From Aquibacillus halophilus (lineage in GTDB: Bacteria; Bacillota; Bacilli; Bacillales; Amphibacillaceae), in contig NZ_WJNG01000011.1 of assembly GCF_009649745.1 (NCBI RefSeq), positions 162,091-226,090 on the forward strand: a DNA stretch of 64,000 nucleotides. Reading direction: 5' to 3'. Position 1 is the stretch's first letter, and each line of letters begins with the position of its first letter. The position numbers and the translations under genes were made by a program. This document shows, piece by piece, positions 27,595 through 35,936 of the stretch. The notes beneath the pieces were generated by a model, which was given only the letters and a program-made list of their open reading frames with translations, was not told the origin of the DNA and ran no database searches.

Positions 27595-27784
27595 CCCCTC
27601 CAAATCATGGCACTATATGACAATGACCGTATTCCCTTTTATACATAAAATTATATAGCAAAAGTTTTCTGAATTTCTATGCGCTATGCGTTAGCAGTCC
27701 TTTTGCGGCTCTTTACACGACTTAGTTAAGCAACATATAAAAGACCTTATCAGAAACCTAGTTTTATCCCTTTGTTACTTTTTA

Positions 27785-28000
27785 TTATGAATTATTATTA
27801 ATTTGGTCTAGCTCTTCATCAGCAAAATGTTCATTAGCATTTTCAATTTCCTTATGCTCATCTACCGAATCGCCTGCATATTGATCAATTGTATGATAAG
27901 GATGCTCAGAATCTAATTCGGTCCGTATTCCGATACCTTCTGCAGAGTTCGCTTTTGTCTTTTTATTAAAACTACCATCTTGTTTTTTGTTTCTATTCAA
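27785..28000 (-). CDS. Small acidic protein of unknown function (71 aa)
   Basis: The first 20 residues are basic (MNRNKKQDGSFNKKTKAN), the rest acidic and Asn/Glu-rich with one tyrosine pair (HPYHTIDQYAGD). There is no membrane segment or cysteine, and the composition is that of a disordered protein. The start is TTG 28000 with GAGGTG five bases upstream. It is divergent from pepT. It may be one of the small spore or stress proteins of Bacillaceae, but it was not recognised. Confidence 0.6.
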   Translation of the reverse strand: MNRNKKQDGSFNKKTKANSAEGIGIRTELDSEHPYHTIDQYAGDSVDEHKEIENANEHFADEELDQINNNS

Positions 28001-28114
28001 GTTATCACCTCATTTAAGTATTCTTTTGTTAATTAACAAAAGTATTTTCCTATGTTAGAGTTCCTCACTTATGCTAAGATAATTCCATAATCGTGAAATG
28101 GAGATGAAATTACA

Positions 28115-29347
28115 TTGAAAAAGCAAATTATAGAACGATTCACTTCATATGTTAAGGTGGACACGCAATCAAGTGAAAATAACCAATCCTGTCCATCAAC
28201 CCCTGGACAATGGACACTTGCCAATATGTTGGTTAGCGAATTAAAGCAAATTGGTATGGATGAAGTAAACGTCGATGAAAATGGATATGTATTTGCAAGC
28301 CTTCCTTCAAATACAACTAAAAATGTACCAACAATAGGATTTTTAGCTCACATTGATACAGCGACAGATTTCACTGGAACTAATGTCAATCCACAATTAA
28401 TAGAAGACTATGATGGAAATGATATTATATTAAACGAATCACTTAAAGTGACCTTATCTCCAAAGGATTATCCGGAGCTAAAAAACTATAAAGGACACAC
28501 ACTCATCACTACGGACGGTACCACACTACTCGGAGCAGATAACAAAGCGGGTATAGCCGAAATTATGACTGCAATGGTTTATTTGATTGATCACCCTGAA
28601 ATAAAGCACGGTAAAGTTAGAATTGGATTTACACCAGACGAAGAAATTGGTCGCGGACCACATAAGTTTGATGTGAAAGCATTTGGTGCTTCTTTTGCCT
28701 ATACCGTTGATGGTGGCCCAATTGGAGAACTTCAACATGAAAGCTTTAACGCAGCAGCGGCTAAAATTACTTTTAAAGGAAATAACGTCCACCCCGGAAC
28801 AGCAAAAAATAAAATGATCAATTCTGGAAAACTCGCTATGGAATTCCATAATAAATTGCCTAAGGATGAAGCACCTGAATTCACGGAAGAATACGAAGGA
28901 TTTTACCATTTAATCTCAATAGATGGCGACGTTGAACAAACAAAACTTTATTACATAATTAGAGATCATAGTCGAGAAAAATTCAATTCTAAAAAGTCGG
29001 TTATAGAAGAGTTAGTCAAAGATTTTGGAGAGAAATATGGAGAAGACAACATTGTACTGGAAATGAAAGATCAGTATTATAACATGGGAGAAAAAATCGA
29101 ACCGGTAAAGGAGATTGTGGATATCGCTTATCAAGCTATGAAAAATTTAAACATCACACCGCTAGTGAAGCCCATACGTGGTGGTACTGATGGATCTCAA
29201 CTTTCCTTCATGGGTTTGCCTACACCTAACATATTTACAGGTGGAGAGAATTTCCATGGCAAATTTGAATATATATCAGTAGATAATATGGAACAAGCCG
29301 TTTATACCATTGTGGAAATCATTAACTTATTCGAAAAACAATCTTAA
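28115..29347 (+). CDS. pepT: Tripeptide aminopeptidase PepT
   Basis: A cytoplasmic M20 zinc peptidase that removes the N-terminal residue from tripeptides. Length 410 is standard. Metal and catalytic residues are visible: [12 protein letters not shown] (His/Asp), [13 protein letters not shown] (bridging Asp), [10 protein letters not shown] (catalytic and metal-binding Glu), VDGGPIGEL, the dimerisation insert with [12 protein letters not shown], and a C-terminal [12 protein letters not shown] histidine. The start is TTG 28115 with GGAG upstream. It is monocistronic and closed by a terminator. Confidence 0.95.
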   Translation: MKKQIIERFTSYVKVDTQSSENNQSCPSTPGQWTLANMLVSELKQIGMDEVNVDENGYVFASLPSNTTKNVPTIGFLAHIDTATDFTGTNVNPQLIEDYDGNDIILNESLKVTLSPKDYPELKNYKGHTLITTDGTTLLGADNKAGIAEIMTAMVYLIDHPEIKHGKVRIGFTPDEEIGRGPHKFDVKAFGASFAYTVDGGPIGELQHESFNAAAAKITFKGNNVHPGTAKNKMINSGKLAMEFHNKLPKDEAPEFTEEYEGFYHLISIDGDVEQTKLYYIIRDHSREKFNSKKSVIEELVKDFGEKYGEDNIVLEMKDQYYNMGEKIEPVKEIVDIAYQAMKNLNITPLVKPIRGGTDGSQLSFMGLPTPNIFTGGENFHGKFEYISVDNMEQAVYTIVEIINLFEKQS

Positions 29348-29357
29348 GTTAACATTT

Positions 29358-29386
29358 AAAAACGACTAATTAGTTAGTCGTTTTTT
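29358..29386 (+). terminator. Terminator of pepT
   Basis: AAAAACGACTAA pairs with TTAGTCGTTTTTT over a short loop, 11 bases after the pepT stop. Confidence 0.88.
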
Positions 29387-29505
29387 CTATTATTAGCACT
29401 ATTTTTTTGTAAATAAAAACGCCTATCTAGGTAAATATCCTGAAGGCGCCATGACCTGATTGCTAACTATCGAATCAGAAAGATGATTAAAATTTAATTT
29501 TTTAC

Positions 29506-29643
29506 CTATACAACAGTTGGTTGGGGTTGGTTTAAATCAAATATTGTCTTTTTCTTTTTGCGTGTTCTCATTTTCTCAACCACAGATAAAGTTAAGAATG
29601 CAAAAAACACAGTTGCCGACAACATTATAAGAGATGTTACCAT
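29506..29643 (-). CDS. Small single-helix membrane protein (45 aa)
   Basis: Residues 1-22 form one hydrophobic helix (VTSLIMLSATVFFAFLTLSV). A strongly basic patch follows (EKMRTRKKKKT) and then a Pro/Gln-rich tail (DLNQPQPTVV), so the tail would face the cytoplasm. It starts at ATG 29643 with AAGGGG eight bases upstream and ends at TAG 29506-29508. The frame is isolated, with a weak stem (GCGCCT/AGGCG) downstream. No family is recognised. A small regulatory or stress membrane peptide is plausible. Confidence 0.55.
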   Translation of the reverse strand: MVTSLIMLSATVFFAFLTLSVVEKMRTRKKKKTIFDLNQPQPTVV

Positions 29644-30031
29644 AGGAGCATCCCCTTTCTTCCGAAAATCCTTCATTTACTAATGAATTCCTCTATATCA
29701 TACCAAATATAACTAAAAAGTAAATATATATTTTAAAATTCTTTTAAATACTTTTAAATCCTTCTTAATATCGTCAAATTCTTGAATATTGTAATGATTT
29801 TTTCTTTGGTTTCATCACGTACTTTTACTAATAAAAAGGTATTATTCTTAAAAAGAAAAATATTATTATACCTAGGTATAATAGTAAATTCCGCTTAGAA
29901 GTGATTTACTTAACATAGAGCTATCTATCTATTGCATAAAATAAGATAACAACACTATCGCACCACCAGTATTCTGAATCTTTTATTTATTTGGCGGTTC
30001 GTAATACTAATTACTGAAAGGGGAGGAAAAG
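29644..30031. promoter_or_regulatory. Gap upstream of the AIM24-like gene with a 20-bp palindrome
   Basis: An AT-rich gap of about 390 bases without a gene. Its one clear structure is a perfect 20-bp palindrome at 29864-29883 (arms TATTATACCT and AGGTATAATA) that contains a TATAAT hexamer, 149 bases before the AIM24-like start. That is the arrangement expected of an operator over a -10 box, but no matching -35 was found. The ribosome binding site of the next gene (GGGGAGG) is at the right end. Confidence 0.4.
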
Positions 30032-30829
30032 ATGAATAATCACGAAATTGATTTCAAGCTATATGGGGATGACATGCAGTTTGTTGAGGTTGAGCTAGAT
30101 CCAGATGAAACAGTAATAGCTGAGGCCGGCAGTTTAATGATGATGGATGAAAACATTCGGATGGAAACGATTTTCGGGGATGGTTCTCCTGACAAAGGCG
30201 GATTAATGGGAAAGCTAATTGGTGCAGGTAAACGAGTAATTACCGGAGAAAGCCTTTTCATGACTACATTTACAAATGAGGGACAAGGTAAAAAACACGT
30301 CTCCTTCGCTTCTCCTTATCCAGGTAAGATTATACCAATGGACTTGAGCGAGCTTGACGGAAAATTAGTGTGTCAAAAGGATGCTTTCCTAGCGGCAGCC
30401 AAGGGCGTTGCCATCGGTATTGAGTTTCAGAAAAAAGTTGGCGCAGGTTTCTTTGGCGGAGAAGGATTCATTATGCAGAAACTTGAAGGTGATGGCATGG
30501 CTTTCGTTCATGCTGGAGGAACAATGCATAAGAGGGTTTTAGAACCTGGTGAAACCTTACGTGTTGATACCGGATGTCTAGTCGCCATGACTGGTAATAT
30601 CGATTATAACGTTGATTTCGTTGGCGGTATTAAAACAGCCATGTTTGGCGGAGAAGGTCTCTTCTTTGCTACCTTAAAAGGACCTGGTACGGTATGGATT
30701 CAATCCTTACCATTTAGCCGTTTAGCAAGCCGCGTATTCGCAGCAGCTCCACAAGGAGGAAACAAAAACAAAGGAGAAGGCAGTGTAGCTGGAGGGCTGT
30801 TTGACTTACTTGGTGGAGATAGAAGATAA
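30032..30829 (+). CDS. AIM24/TIGR00266-family protein
   Basis: A soluble protein of 265 residues built as a repeated beta-fold. Family stretches include VEVELDPDETVIAEAGSLMM (about 18-37), GGLMGKLIGAGKRVITGES, KKVGAGFFGGEGFIMQKLEG (about 134-153), LEPGETLRVDTGCLVAM and GGEGLFFATLKGPGTVWIQS, ending in a glycine-rich tail with GGLFDLLGGDRR. Bacterial members have no settled function; the mitochondrial namesake affects membrane organisation. The start is ATG 30032 after GGGGAGG. It is a single gene with its own terminator. Confidence 0.88.
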   Translation: MNNHEIDFKLYGDDMQFVEVELDPDETVIAEAGSLMMMDENIRMETIFGDGSPDKGGLMGKLIGAGKRVITGESLFMTTFTNEGQGKKHVSFASPYPGKIIPMDLSELDGKLVCQKDAFLAAAKGVAIGIEFQKKVGAGFFGGEGFIMQKLEGDGMAFVHAGGTMHKRVLEPGETLRVDTGCLVAMTGNIDYNVDFVGGIKTAMFGGEGLFFATLKGPGTVWIQSLPFSRLASRVFAAAPQGGNKNKGEGSVAGGLFDLLGGDRR

Positions 30830-30853
30830 GTTTAAAATTAAATACTTAACTTT

Positions 30854-30888
30854 AAAACAGCTGGATTAGCATTTTCCAGCTGTTTTTT
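30854..30888 (+). terminator. Terminator of the AIM24-like gene
   Basis: AAAACAGCTGGA pairs with TCCAGCTGTTTT and continues in T residues, about 25 bases after the stop. Confidence 0.88.
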
Positions 30889-31013
30889 TAGACTGTAATT
30901 TCTTATCAGGTGTGTATGTTGATGCTCGGTCCTTATAACAGGTAAATACCAATTAAAACCGCCAGTATTGGGATCAAATTTAAAATCTAAAATGTTTACC
31001 ATAACTATAAGTA

Positions 31014-31031
31014 AGGTATACCTAATATAAT
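31014..31031 (+). promoter_or_regulatory. Candidate -10 with adjoining palindrome upstream of glutamate dehydrogenase
   Basis: TATAAT (31026-31031) lies 54 bases before the start. The 10-bp palindrome AGGTATACCT (31014-31023) is directly upstream, in the spacer where a repressor would block the promoter. No convincing -35 is visible. Confidence 0.35.
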
Positions 31032-31084
31032 GATACCTGTTTACAATTTTTACATATCTATTCAATAGATGGAGGAAAACTTAT

Positions 31085-32464
31085 ATGGATAATAAAATGG
31101 AATCAGTAATTCAACAGTCACTAGGCGCGCTGCTAGATGAGAACATATTTTTACCAAGGCTAAATGGGGATACAAGAGAGAGAGCTTATCAATCATTAGT
31201 TTCTATTCTTTCTACCCCTAATCACATAAACAAATCATTTTTACGTATTTCACTTGAGAATGGTAGAATAGTTCGAATTCCAGCTTTTAGAGTTCAACAC
31301 AACAATACCCTCGGGCCATACAAAGGTGGGATTCGTTTTCATGAATCAGTTAATGAGGATGAAGTCGTAAACATGGCAAAGTTAATGACATTAAAAAACG
31401 CTCTTCACGATGTTCCTTTCGGCGGGGGTAAGGGGGGCGTTGTCATTAACCCTAGAGATTATAGCGAAAAAGAATTAAATCTTATCTGTAAAAAGTATGT
31501 TCATTATTTCAGTGATTCTCTTGGTACTGAAAAAGATATACCAGCTCCTGATATTGGTACTGGGGAACGTGAAATGGATTGGATGATGGCTGAATTTAAA
31601 TCCATTCACCCTGGTGAAACATATCGAGGAAGCTTCACCGGAAAAAGTGTCATGAACGGAGGATCCTTAGGTCGAAGAGAGGCCACAGGAAAAGGAGTTT
31701 ATTATTCCTTTAAATATTTACTATATGACTTTGTGAAAGATAACAAAACTCTAATGGATAAAAACAGTACGAATCGATTTGTTCAAACAACCTTAGAACA
31801 TAATCGCCCCTTAACAATTGCCGTCCAAGGCTTTGGCAATGTTGGTTCAGTAGCTGCCCTTGAAGCCTATAACTGTGTTCATCTTGAAAACAAAGTCGTG
31901 GCTGTCAGTGATCGGTACGTCACTCTTTATAACTCTGATGGATTAGATATACCTGCATTAATAAACTATAGCAATAACCATGAAGGAGACTTACCAACAG
32001 ACAAAAATATACTAAAAGATTTTGGGATTGAAGCAACCGTTCAAAACCGTGACAGCTTGATTGAGCTAAATGTCGACGTGTTATTTCTAGCCGCCCTTGA
32101 AGACCAAATAACCGAAACAAATCAAAGTAATATCAAGGCTCGAATAATTGTAGAAGGTGCTAATGCACCAATTACTCAAGAGGCTGATAAATACTTAAGT
32201 GATAATGGAGTAATAGTTATTCCAGATATTCTAGCTAATGCTGGAGGAGTTATTGTTTCTTATCTAGAATGGATGCAAGGAAGAGAAACTCAATTTTACA
32301 AGGAAGAAGAAGTTTTTAAACTGCTCTATGATAAAATGTCAACTACATTTGAGACAGTCTTTCCTAAATTTTTCAATGACTCATTCCCGCTTAGGCAAAA
32401 CTGTTACAATCATGCCGTTATGAAGCTATCCACCATTTTATATCGTCAAGGTAAATTATATTAG
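31085..32464 (+). CDS. Glutamate/amino acid dehydrogenase (Glu/Leu/Phe/Val family), divergent and long
   Basis: Catalyses reversible oxidative deamination, most likely glutamate to 2-oxoglutarate and ammonia. Catalytic-domain motifs: LGPYKGGIRFH, PFGGGKGGVVINP (catalytic lysine), KDIPAPDIGTGEREM. Rossmann motif VQGFGNVGSVAALEA (about 249-263) with a following SDRYVTLYN; late motifs VEGANAPIT and PDILANAGGVIVSYLEW. At 459 residues it is about 35 longer than RocG, with extra sequence before the Rossmann domain (about 220-248, KDNKTLMDKNSTNRF and after). The start is ATG 31085 after GGAGG. It lies opposite a nitrogen-control cluster. Coenzyme preference is not decided. Confidence 0.88.
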   Translation: MDNKMESVIQQSLGALLDENIFLPRLNGDTRERAYQSLVSILSTPNHINKSFLRISLENGRIVRIPAFRVQHNNTLGPYKGGIRFHESVNEDEVVNMAKLMTLKNALHDVPFGGGKGGVVINPRDYSEKELNLICKKYVHYFSDSLGTEKDIPAPDIGTGEREMDWMMAEFKSIHPGETYRGSFTGKSVMNGGSLGRREATGKGVYYSFKYLLYDFVKDNKTLMDKNSTNRFVQTTLEHNRPLTIAVQGFGNVGSVAALEAYNCVHLENKVVAVSDRYVTLYNSDGLDIPALINYSNNHEGDLPTDKNILKDFGIEATVQNRDSLIELNVDVLFLAALEDQITETNQSNIKARIIVEGANAPITQEADKYLSDNGVIVIPDILANAGGVIVSYLEWMQGRETQFYKEEEVFKLLYDKMSTTFETVFPKFFNDSFPLRQNCYNHAVMKLSTILYRQGKLY

Positions 32465-32499
32465 TTAGGTTCTCTAAGTGATTTAGCTTAGAGAATAAA

Positions 32500-32551
32500 C
32501 TGAAAAAAGGTGCGGAATTCATCCCTTAATGAATTCCGCACCTTTTTTCAG
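32500..32551. terminator. Bidirectional terminator between the dehydrogenase and GlnR-like genes
   Basis: A perfect 23-bp inverted repeat (32500-32522 with 32529-32551), core AAAAAAGGTGCGGAATTC, has A and T tracts on both sides. A smaller inverted repeat, TTCTCTAAG/CTTAGAGAA, precedes it at 32470-32495. Confidence 0.9.
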
Positions 32552-32594
32552 TATACTCTAGACCTAGTTTCTATTTATAACTTGACTAAATATG

Positions 32595-32834
32595 TTAATC
32601 TTTTAGCATTGCTTTTATTCCGGCAACATTAATCCCTTTATCTATGAACGTTTTTATCTCTATTAGTCGATCAATATCATTTAGGGAAAACACCCTTCGA
32701 TTGCCATCATTTCTAACAGGTTTGACGAGGCCTTGTTCTTCATAATAACGTATCTGTCGGCCGGATAACTTTGTCATATCTTTAACAACACTCATCGGGA
32801 AAGTTGCTACATCATCAGGAATTTCGTTTTTCAA
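32595..32834 (-). CDS. Truncated GlnR-like MerR regulator (DNA-binding domain only)
   Basis: A 79-residue protein that is almost all winged-helix MerR DNA-binding domain: FPMSVVKDMTKLSGRQIRYY, EEQGLVKP, NDGNRRVFSLNDIDRLIEIK, then KGINVAGIKAMLKD. These match the first 75-80 residues of GlnR closely (RQIRYYEE and GNRR.FS are the recognition region). The roughly 55-residue C-terminal tail through which GlnR senses feedback-inhibited glutamine synthetase is absent; after the stop no continuing frame is seen. The start is TTG 32834, with AGAGGGGGG eight bases upstream. It is the last of four nitrogen-linked minus-strand genes. It should bind GlnR/TnrA-type sites but without the normal input. Confidence 0.85.
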   Translation of the reverse strand: MKNEIPDDVATFPMSVVKDMTKLSGRQIRYYEEQGLVKPVRNDGNRRVFSLNDIDRLIEIKTFIDKGINVAGIKAMLKD

Positions 32835-32870
32835 TCCCCCTTCCCCCCTCTGTTTTTCTCCAATCTAGCA

Positions 32871-33605
32871 CTATTTAATATTAGCTATCTCTGAGTAGAC
32901 ATCCTTTAAATTAGAAAAACCCATTTCTTGTATTGATTGAACACTTTCTGACCATAACTTTGCAGTAGCAATAGCATCATACAAAGCATGGTGTCTGTGT
33001 TCTATTGCAATGCCATAATGAGCACAGCATTCATCAAGCGTAACCAATTTTGTTTCTGGTTCGATTATTTTTGTTAAAAAAGACGTATCGATGATACGAT
33101 GCTGAAAACTTGTTTTCATAGACGTCCACGTCGCATGTTTCATAAACTGTTTCTCATGACTTGAATGATGCGCGACGAGCGTATCGCTTTTGATAAAATA
33201 ATAAAAGTCTTTTAATACATTATGGATAGGCGGTGCGTTTTCCAACTGATCCTTCGTAATTCCTGTCAGCCTTTCAATTTCTTCAGAAGGTGCGGTTTCA
33301 CTATAAATAGGGCTATAAAAAACTTGATCTTCAAGAATTTGATCCCCCTGCATCTTTATAGCACCAATTGATAACATTTTATCTCCGTTATAAGGATAAA
33401 AACCCGTTGTTTCAATATCAAACACAATGACTTTTAGTTCATTGAGTGGAATTTCCAAAACATCTTTGTTTTTCAATTCCCTTTGCAAATTTCGAAGATA
33501 GGCCATTTTGCTCGCATCTGTATGATTCGGTAATCCCGTATAAACATTTGAATTCAATTTCCCTGACATCTGTTTTACAAATTGAAGCATTTGGTTCATT
33601 ACCAT
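32871..33605 (-). CDS. DnaQ-like 3'-5' exonuclease (DEDDh)
   Basis: A 244-residue protein with an alpha-helical N-terminus (about 55 residues) followed by an exonuclease domain: Exo I VIVFDIETTGFYPY (Asp/Glu), Exo II YYFIKSDTLVAHHSSHEKQF (Asp, His) and Exo III EHRHHALYDAIATAKLW (His, Asp). The motifs place it with the DNA polymerase III epsilon superfamily; free-standing members act on DNA or small RNA. ATG 33605 has AAGAG eight bases upstream and overlaps the end of the nucleotidyltransferase gene by seven bases. Its close coupling to a GlnD-like nucleotidyltransferase and amt is unusual for a repair enzyme and suggests a signalling or RNA role, which is inference. Confidence 0.85.
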   Translation of the reverse strand: MVMNQMLQFVKQMSGKLNSNVYTGLPNHTDASKMAYLRNLQRELKNKDVLEIPLNELKVIVFDIETTGFYPYNGDKMLSIGAIKMQGDQILEDQVFYSPIYSETAPSEEIERLTGITKDQLENAPPIHNVLKDFYYFIKSDTLVAHHSSHEKQFMKHATWTSMKTSFQHRIIDTSFLTKIIEPETKLVTLDECCAHYGIAIEHRHHALYDAIATAKLWSESVQSIQEMGFSNLKDVYSEIANIK

Positions 33606-34618
33606 GTTGAACACTCTTTTACCATTAGTAATTTTGTTTCAGAAAAAAGTTTATACCCTTGTTTCATCAATTTCTTAAGGTGTTGTTTATCTTTTTTAGT
33701 CAATGCATCAAGATGGATAAGGTGGACTTCGTTATAGTTCCTGGCATTTTTTCTAAAATGAAGACGAAAATTTAGCAATTCTATAAAATCATCCTCATAG
33801 TTTTTTATTGTAGGATACGTATTTGGTGATAGCTCCTTAAACCTTGATAATGTTGAAGGTTCAAACATACTATCCTTCAAAGCTAGTAATCTTAGAGAGT
33901 TCACATACGGAAAAAATGTTGTTTGTTTTAACTGAATCGCACCCGAATGTTCACCATGTAATTCAGGCAATAACTGACCGAAAATACCGATTCCCTTTTT
34001 TACAAAATCCACATTTTCAACCAGACGCAGATAGAGTCTCGGTTGCTTTTTTAAAATCGAAAAGGCTTCTTGCTTTAGTTCTGTTAAGAAGTCTGTTTCA
34101 CCAACTAATACTCTAGAGTCAAAAAAGGTAGAGAAGTGACGGAGTGATTGCCAGCTTGCTTCATCTAACCAGTCTGAAATTTGACTAGTCCAACCCTCAA
34201 TTGACTGACACCAAAGTGGATTAGAGGACATCACTAAGCCATCACATCGTTCATACCCAACTTCCGCTAAGGCCTCAGTAATCTCTGATCCTAGCTTCAA
34301 GAAATAAAACTGATTGTCATCACTACCATTAAAAATTATTCCATGATCCTGATCACTTAATACGGATTGCTCAAACCTACCTGCACTACCCATTAAAAAG
34401 AAAGCAAAGGGAGCGGGAGGTTTTCCCAACTCTCTTTGCACTTTATCCATAGAAATTGCTACTGTTTTTTTAATTACTTCATCATGTAATTCATTTAATT
34501 GTTGATGATCTGTTGAAACTGTGACTAGTTCTTGTTTTCGCCATTTTTTTATATCAGCGTAACTATTCAAAACATCATCAATCTCCTTACTACGATCAAA
34601 ACTTTCTTTATTACGCAC
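33599..34618 (-). CDS. DUF294-type putative nucleotidyltransferase (GlnD-like)
   Basis: A soluble protein of about 339 residues. The N-terminal half has the nucleotidyltransferase motif FFLMGSAGRFEQSVLSDQDH, with the two catalytic aspartates in the DxD of SDQDHG. The C-terminal half is a helical DUF294 substrate-binding domain (LPELHGEHSGAIQLKQT, TLSRFKEL, NYEDDFIELLNFRLHFRKN). No CBS or cyclic-nucleotide domain is fused on, unlike many DUF294 proteins. The frame is open to 34675 inside amt; GTG 34618, overlapping the amt stop by eight bases, is the start I prefer, but its ribosome binding site is weak. Relatives in other bacteria uridylylate or adenylylate proteins. Confidence 0.8.
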   Translation of the reverse strand: MRNKESFDRSKEIDDVLNSYADIKKWRKQELVTVSTDHQQLNELHDEVIKKTVAISMDKVQRELGKPPAPFAFFLMGSAGRFEQSVLSDQDHGIIFNGSDDNQFYFLKLGSEITEALAEVGYERCDGLVMSSNPLWCQSIEGWTSQISDWLDEASWQSLRHFSTFFDSRVLVGETDFLTELKQEAFSILKKQPRLYLRLVENVDFVKKGIGIFGQLLPELHGEHSGAIQLKQTTFFPYVNSLRLLALKDSMFEPSTLSRFKELSPNTYPTIKNYEDDFIELLNFRLHFRKNARNYNEVHLIHLDALTKKDKQHLKKLMKQGYKLFSETKLLMVKECSTW

Positions 34619-35897
34619 CTGGCTTATCGCTTGGATGTGGGATGTTTTCAGGATATCCATATCCACCGTGTTCACTTAAATCCAAACCAATAATTTCTTC
34701 CTCTTCTGTAACACGAATTCCACCCATTACTTTATCCATAACTTTTAAAATAATGAAGGCTACAACGAATGCATATAAACCACTAGTTACTACACCCATT
34801 GCTTGAACCCCAAGTTGTGTAAATCCACCACCGTAGAATAAGCCCGCTTGCCCCCAACCGATATCTGTTGAGAAGGCTGGTACTGCAAATAGTCCATTAG
34901 CAAGTGTACCCCAAACACCAACTGTACCGTGAACAGATAGCGCAAAAATCGGATCATCAATTCTTGCCTTATCAAATAGCTTCATACTAAATACTACAAT
35001 CACTCCACCAATTAAACCGATTACCACTGCAGCCCATGGATCAACGAAACCAGCGGGAGCAGTTATAGCTACTAAACCAGCTAAAGCACCATTTAAAGTA
35101 GTAGGGACATCCGCTTTTCCTGTTAAAGCCCAAGCAACAAGCATTGCAGCGACTGCACCAGCTGCAGCAGCTAGTTGTGTATTAAGGATAGCAAATCCAA
35201 AAAATGCATCAGCTACTCCAAAAGTACTAGCACCATTAAAACCAAACCAACCTACCCATAGAAGCAATACACCTAATGCAGTGAATACTTGGTTATGACC
35301 AGCAATCTCATTAGAAGAACCGTCTTTATTGTATTTTCCAATACGAGGCTTCAATACTATAGTTGCTGCAAGAGCTGCCATCGCACCTGTTAAGTGTACT
35401 ACAGTTGAACCAGCAAAGTCTTGCTTACCATGATCAGCTAACCAGCCACCACCCCAAATCCAGTGGGCTACGACCGGATAAATTAGTGCTGAGAATAATA
35501 CTGCAAAAATAACATAAGCAGATAATTTCGCACGTTCAGCAAAACCACCAAACGCAATTGTTAAAGCTACTAAAGCAAACATCATTTGAAACATAAAATC
35601 TACAGCTGGAGATAATCCTTCTCCACTAAATGATGCATCTCCATAAAAGAAACTTCCTAATCCTATAAACCAATTTCCTTCTCCGTAAATAAATCCATAA
35701 CCTACTGCCCAGAACACTAAAGATCCAATCCCAGCAGTGAAGATTGTTTTACCAGCAATGTGACCAGCATTCTTCATTCTAGTCGATCCTGCTTCAAGTA
35801 AAATAAATCCACCTAACATAAGCAAAACTAGAAATGTACCAACGATAACCCACAGGTTATCCATTAAAGCCAATGTTGTAATCATTTGTTCTTCCAT
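34611..35897 (-). CDS. amt: Ammonium transporter Amt
   Basis: A trimeric ammonium channel/transporter of 428 residues with 11 expected helices. Amt landmarks: VIVGTFLVLLMLGGFILLEAG (helix 1), FQMMFALVALTIAFGGFAERA, DFAGSTVVHLTGAMAALAA (pore His and Asp), LLWVGWFGFNGAST, and LSVHGTVGVWGTLANGLF (second pore His), plus a cytoplasmic tail EEEIIGLDLSEHGGYGYPEN. ATG 35897 is chosen, with AAGGGGAG seven bases upstream; the longer 35936 start lies upstream of that site and inside the GlnR/TnrA box. First gene of the nitrogen operon. No GlnK follows; a DUF294 nucleotidyltransferase does. Confidence 0.95.
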   Translation of the reverse strand: MEEQMITTLALMDNLWVIVGTFLVLLMLGGFILLEAGSTRMKNAGHIAGKTIFTAGIGSLVFWAVGYGFIYGEGNWFIGLGSFFYGDASFSGEGLSPAVDFMFQMMFALVALTIAFGGFAERAKLSAYVIFAVLFSALIYPVVAHWIWGGGWLADHGKQDFAGSTVVHLTGAMAALAATIVLKPRIGKYNKDGSSNEIAGHNQVFTALGVLLLWVGWFGFNGASTFGVADAFFGFAILNTQLAAAAGAVAAMLVAWALTGKADVPTTLNGALAGLVAITAPAGFVDPWAAVVIGLIGGVIVVFSMKLFDKARIDDPIFALSVHGTVGVWGTLANGLFAVPAFSTDIGWGQAGLFYGGGFTQLGVQAMGVVTSGLYAFVVAFIILKVMDKVMGGIRVTEEEEIIGLDLSEHGGYGYPENIPHPSDKPGA

Positions 35898-35915
35898 AAA
35901 TATTCTCCCCTTTTG

Positions 35916-35932
35916 TGTGATATGAGTTAACA
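35916..35932. promoter_or_regulatory. Perfect TnrA/GlnR box upstream of amt
   Basis: TGTGA - 7 bases - TAACA fits the TGTNA-N7-TNACA consensus completely. It is 19 bases upstream of the amt start, just before its ribosome binding site, the position of a repressor site downstream of the promoter. A candidate promoter further upstream on the minus strand is TTGTGT - 17 - TAAATT. Confidence 0.8.
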
Positions 35933-35936
35933 TCAC

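Noticed and set aside
30838..31065. 75-codon minus-strand frame between the AIM24-like and dehydrogenase genes
   Set aside because: Its end runs through the AIM24-like gene's terminator and it lacks a ribosome binding site.
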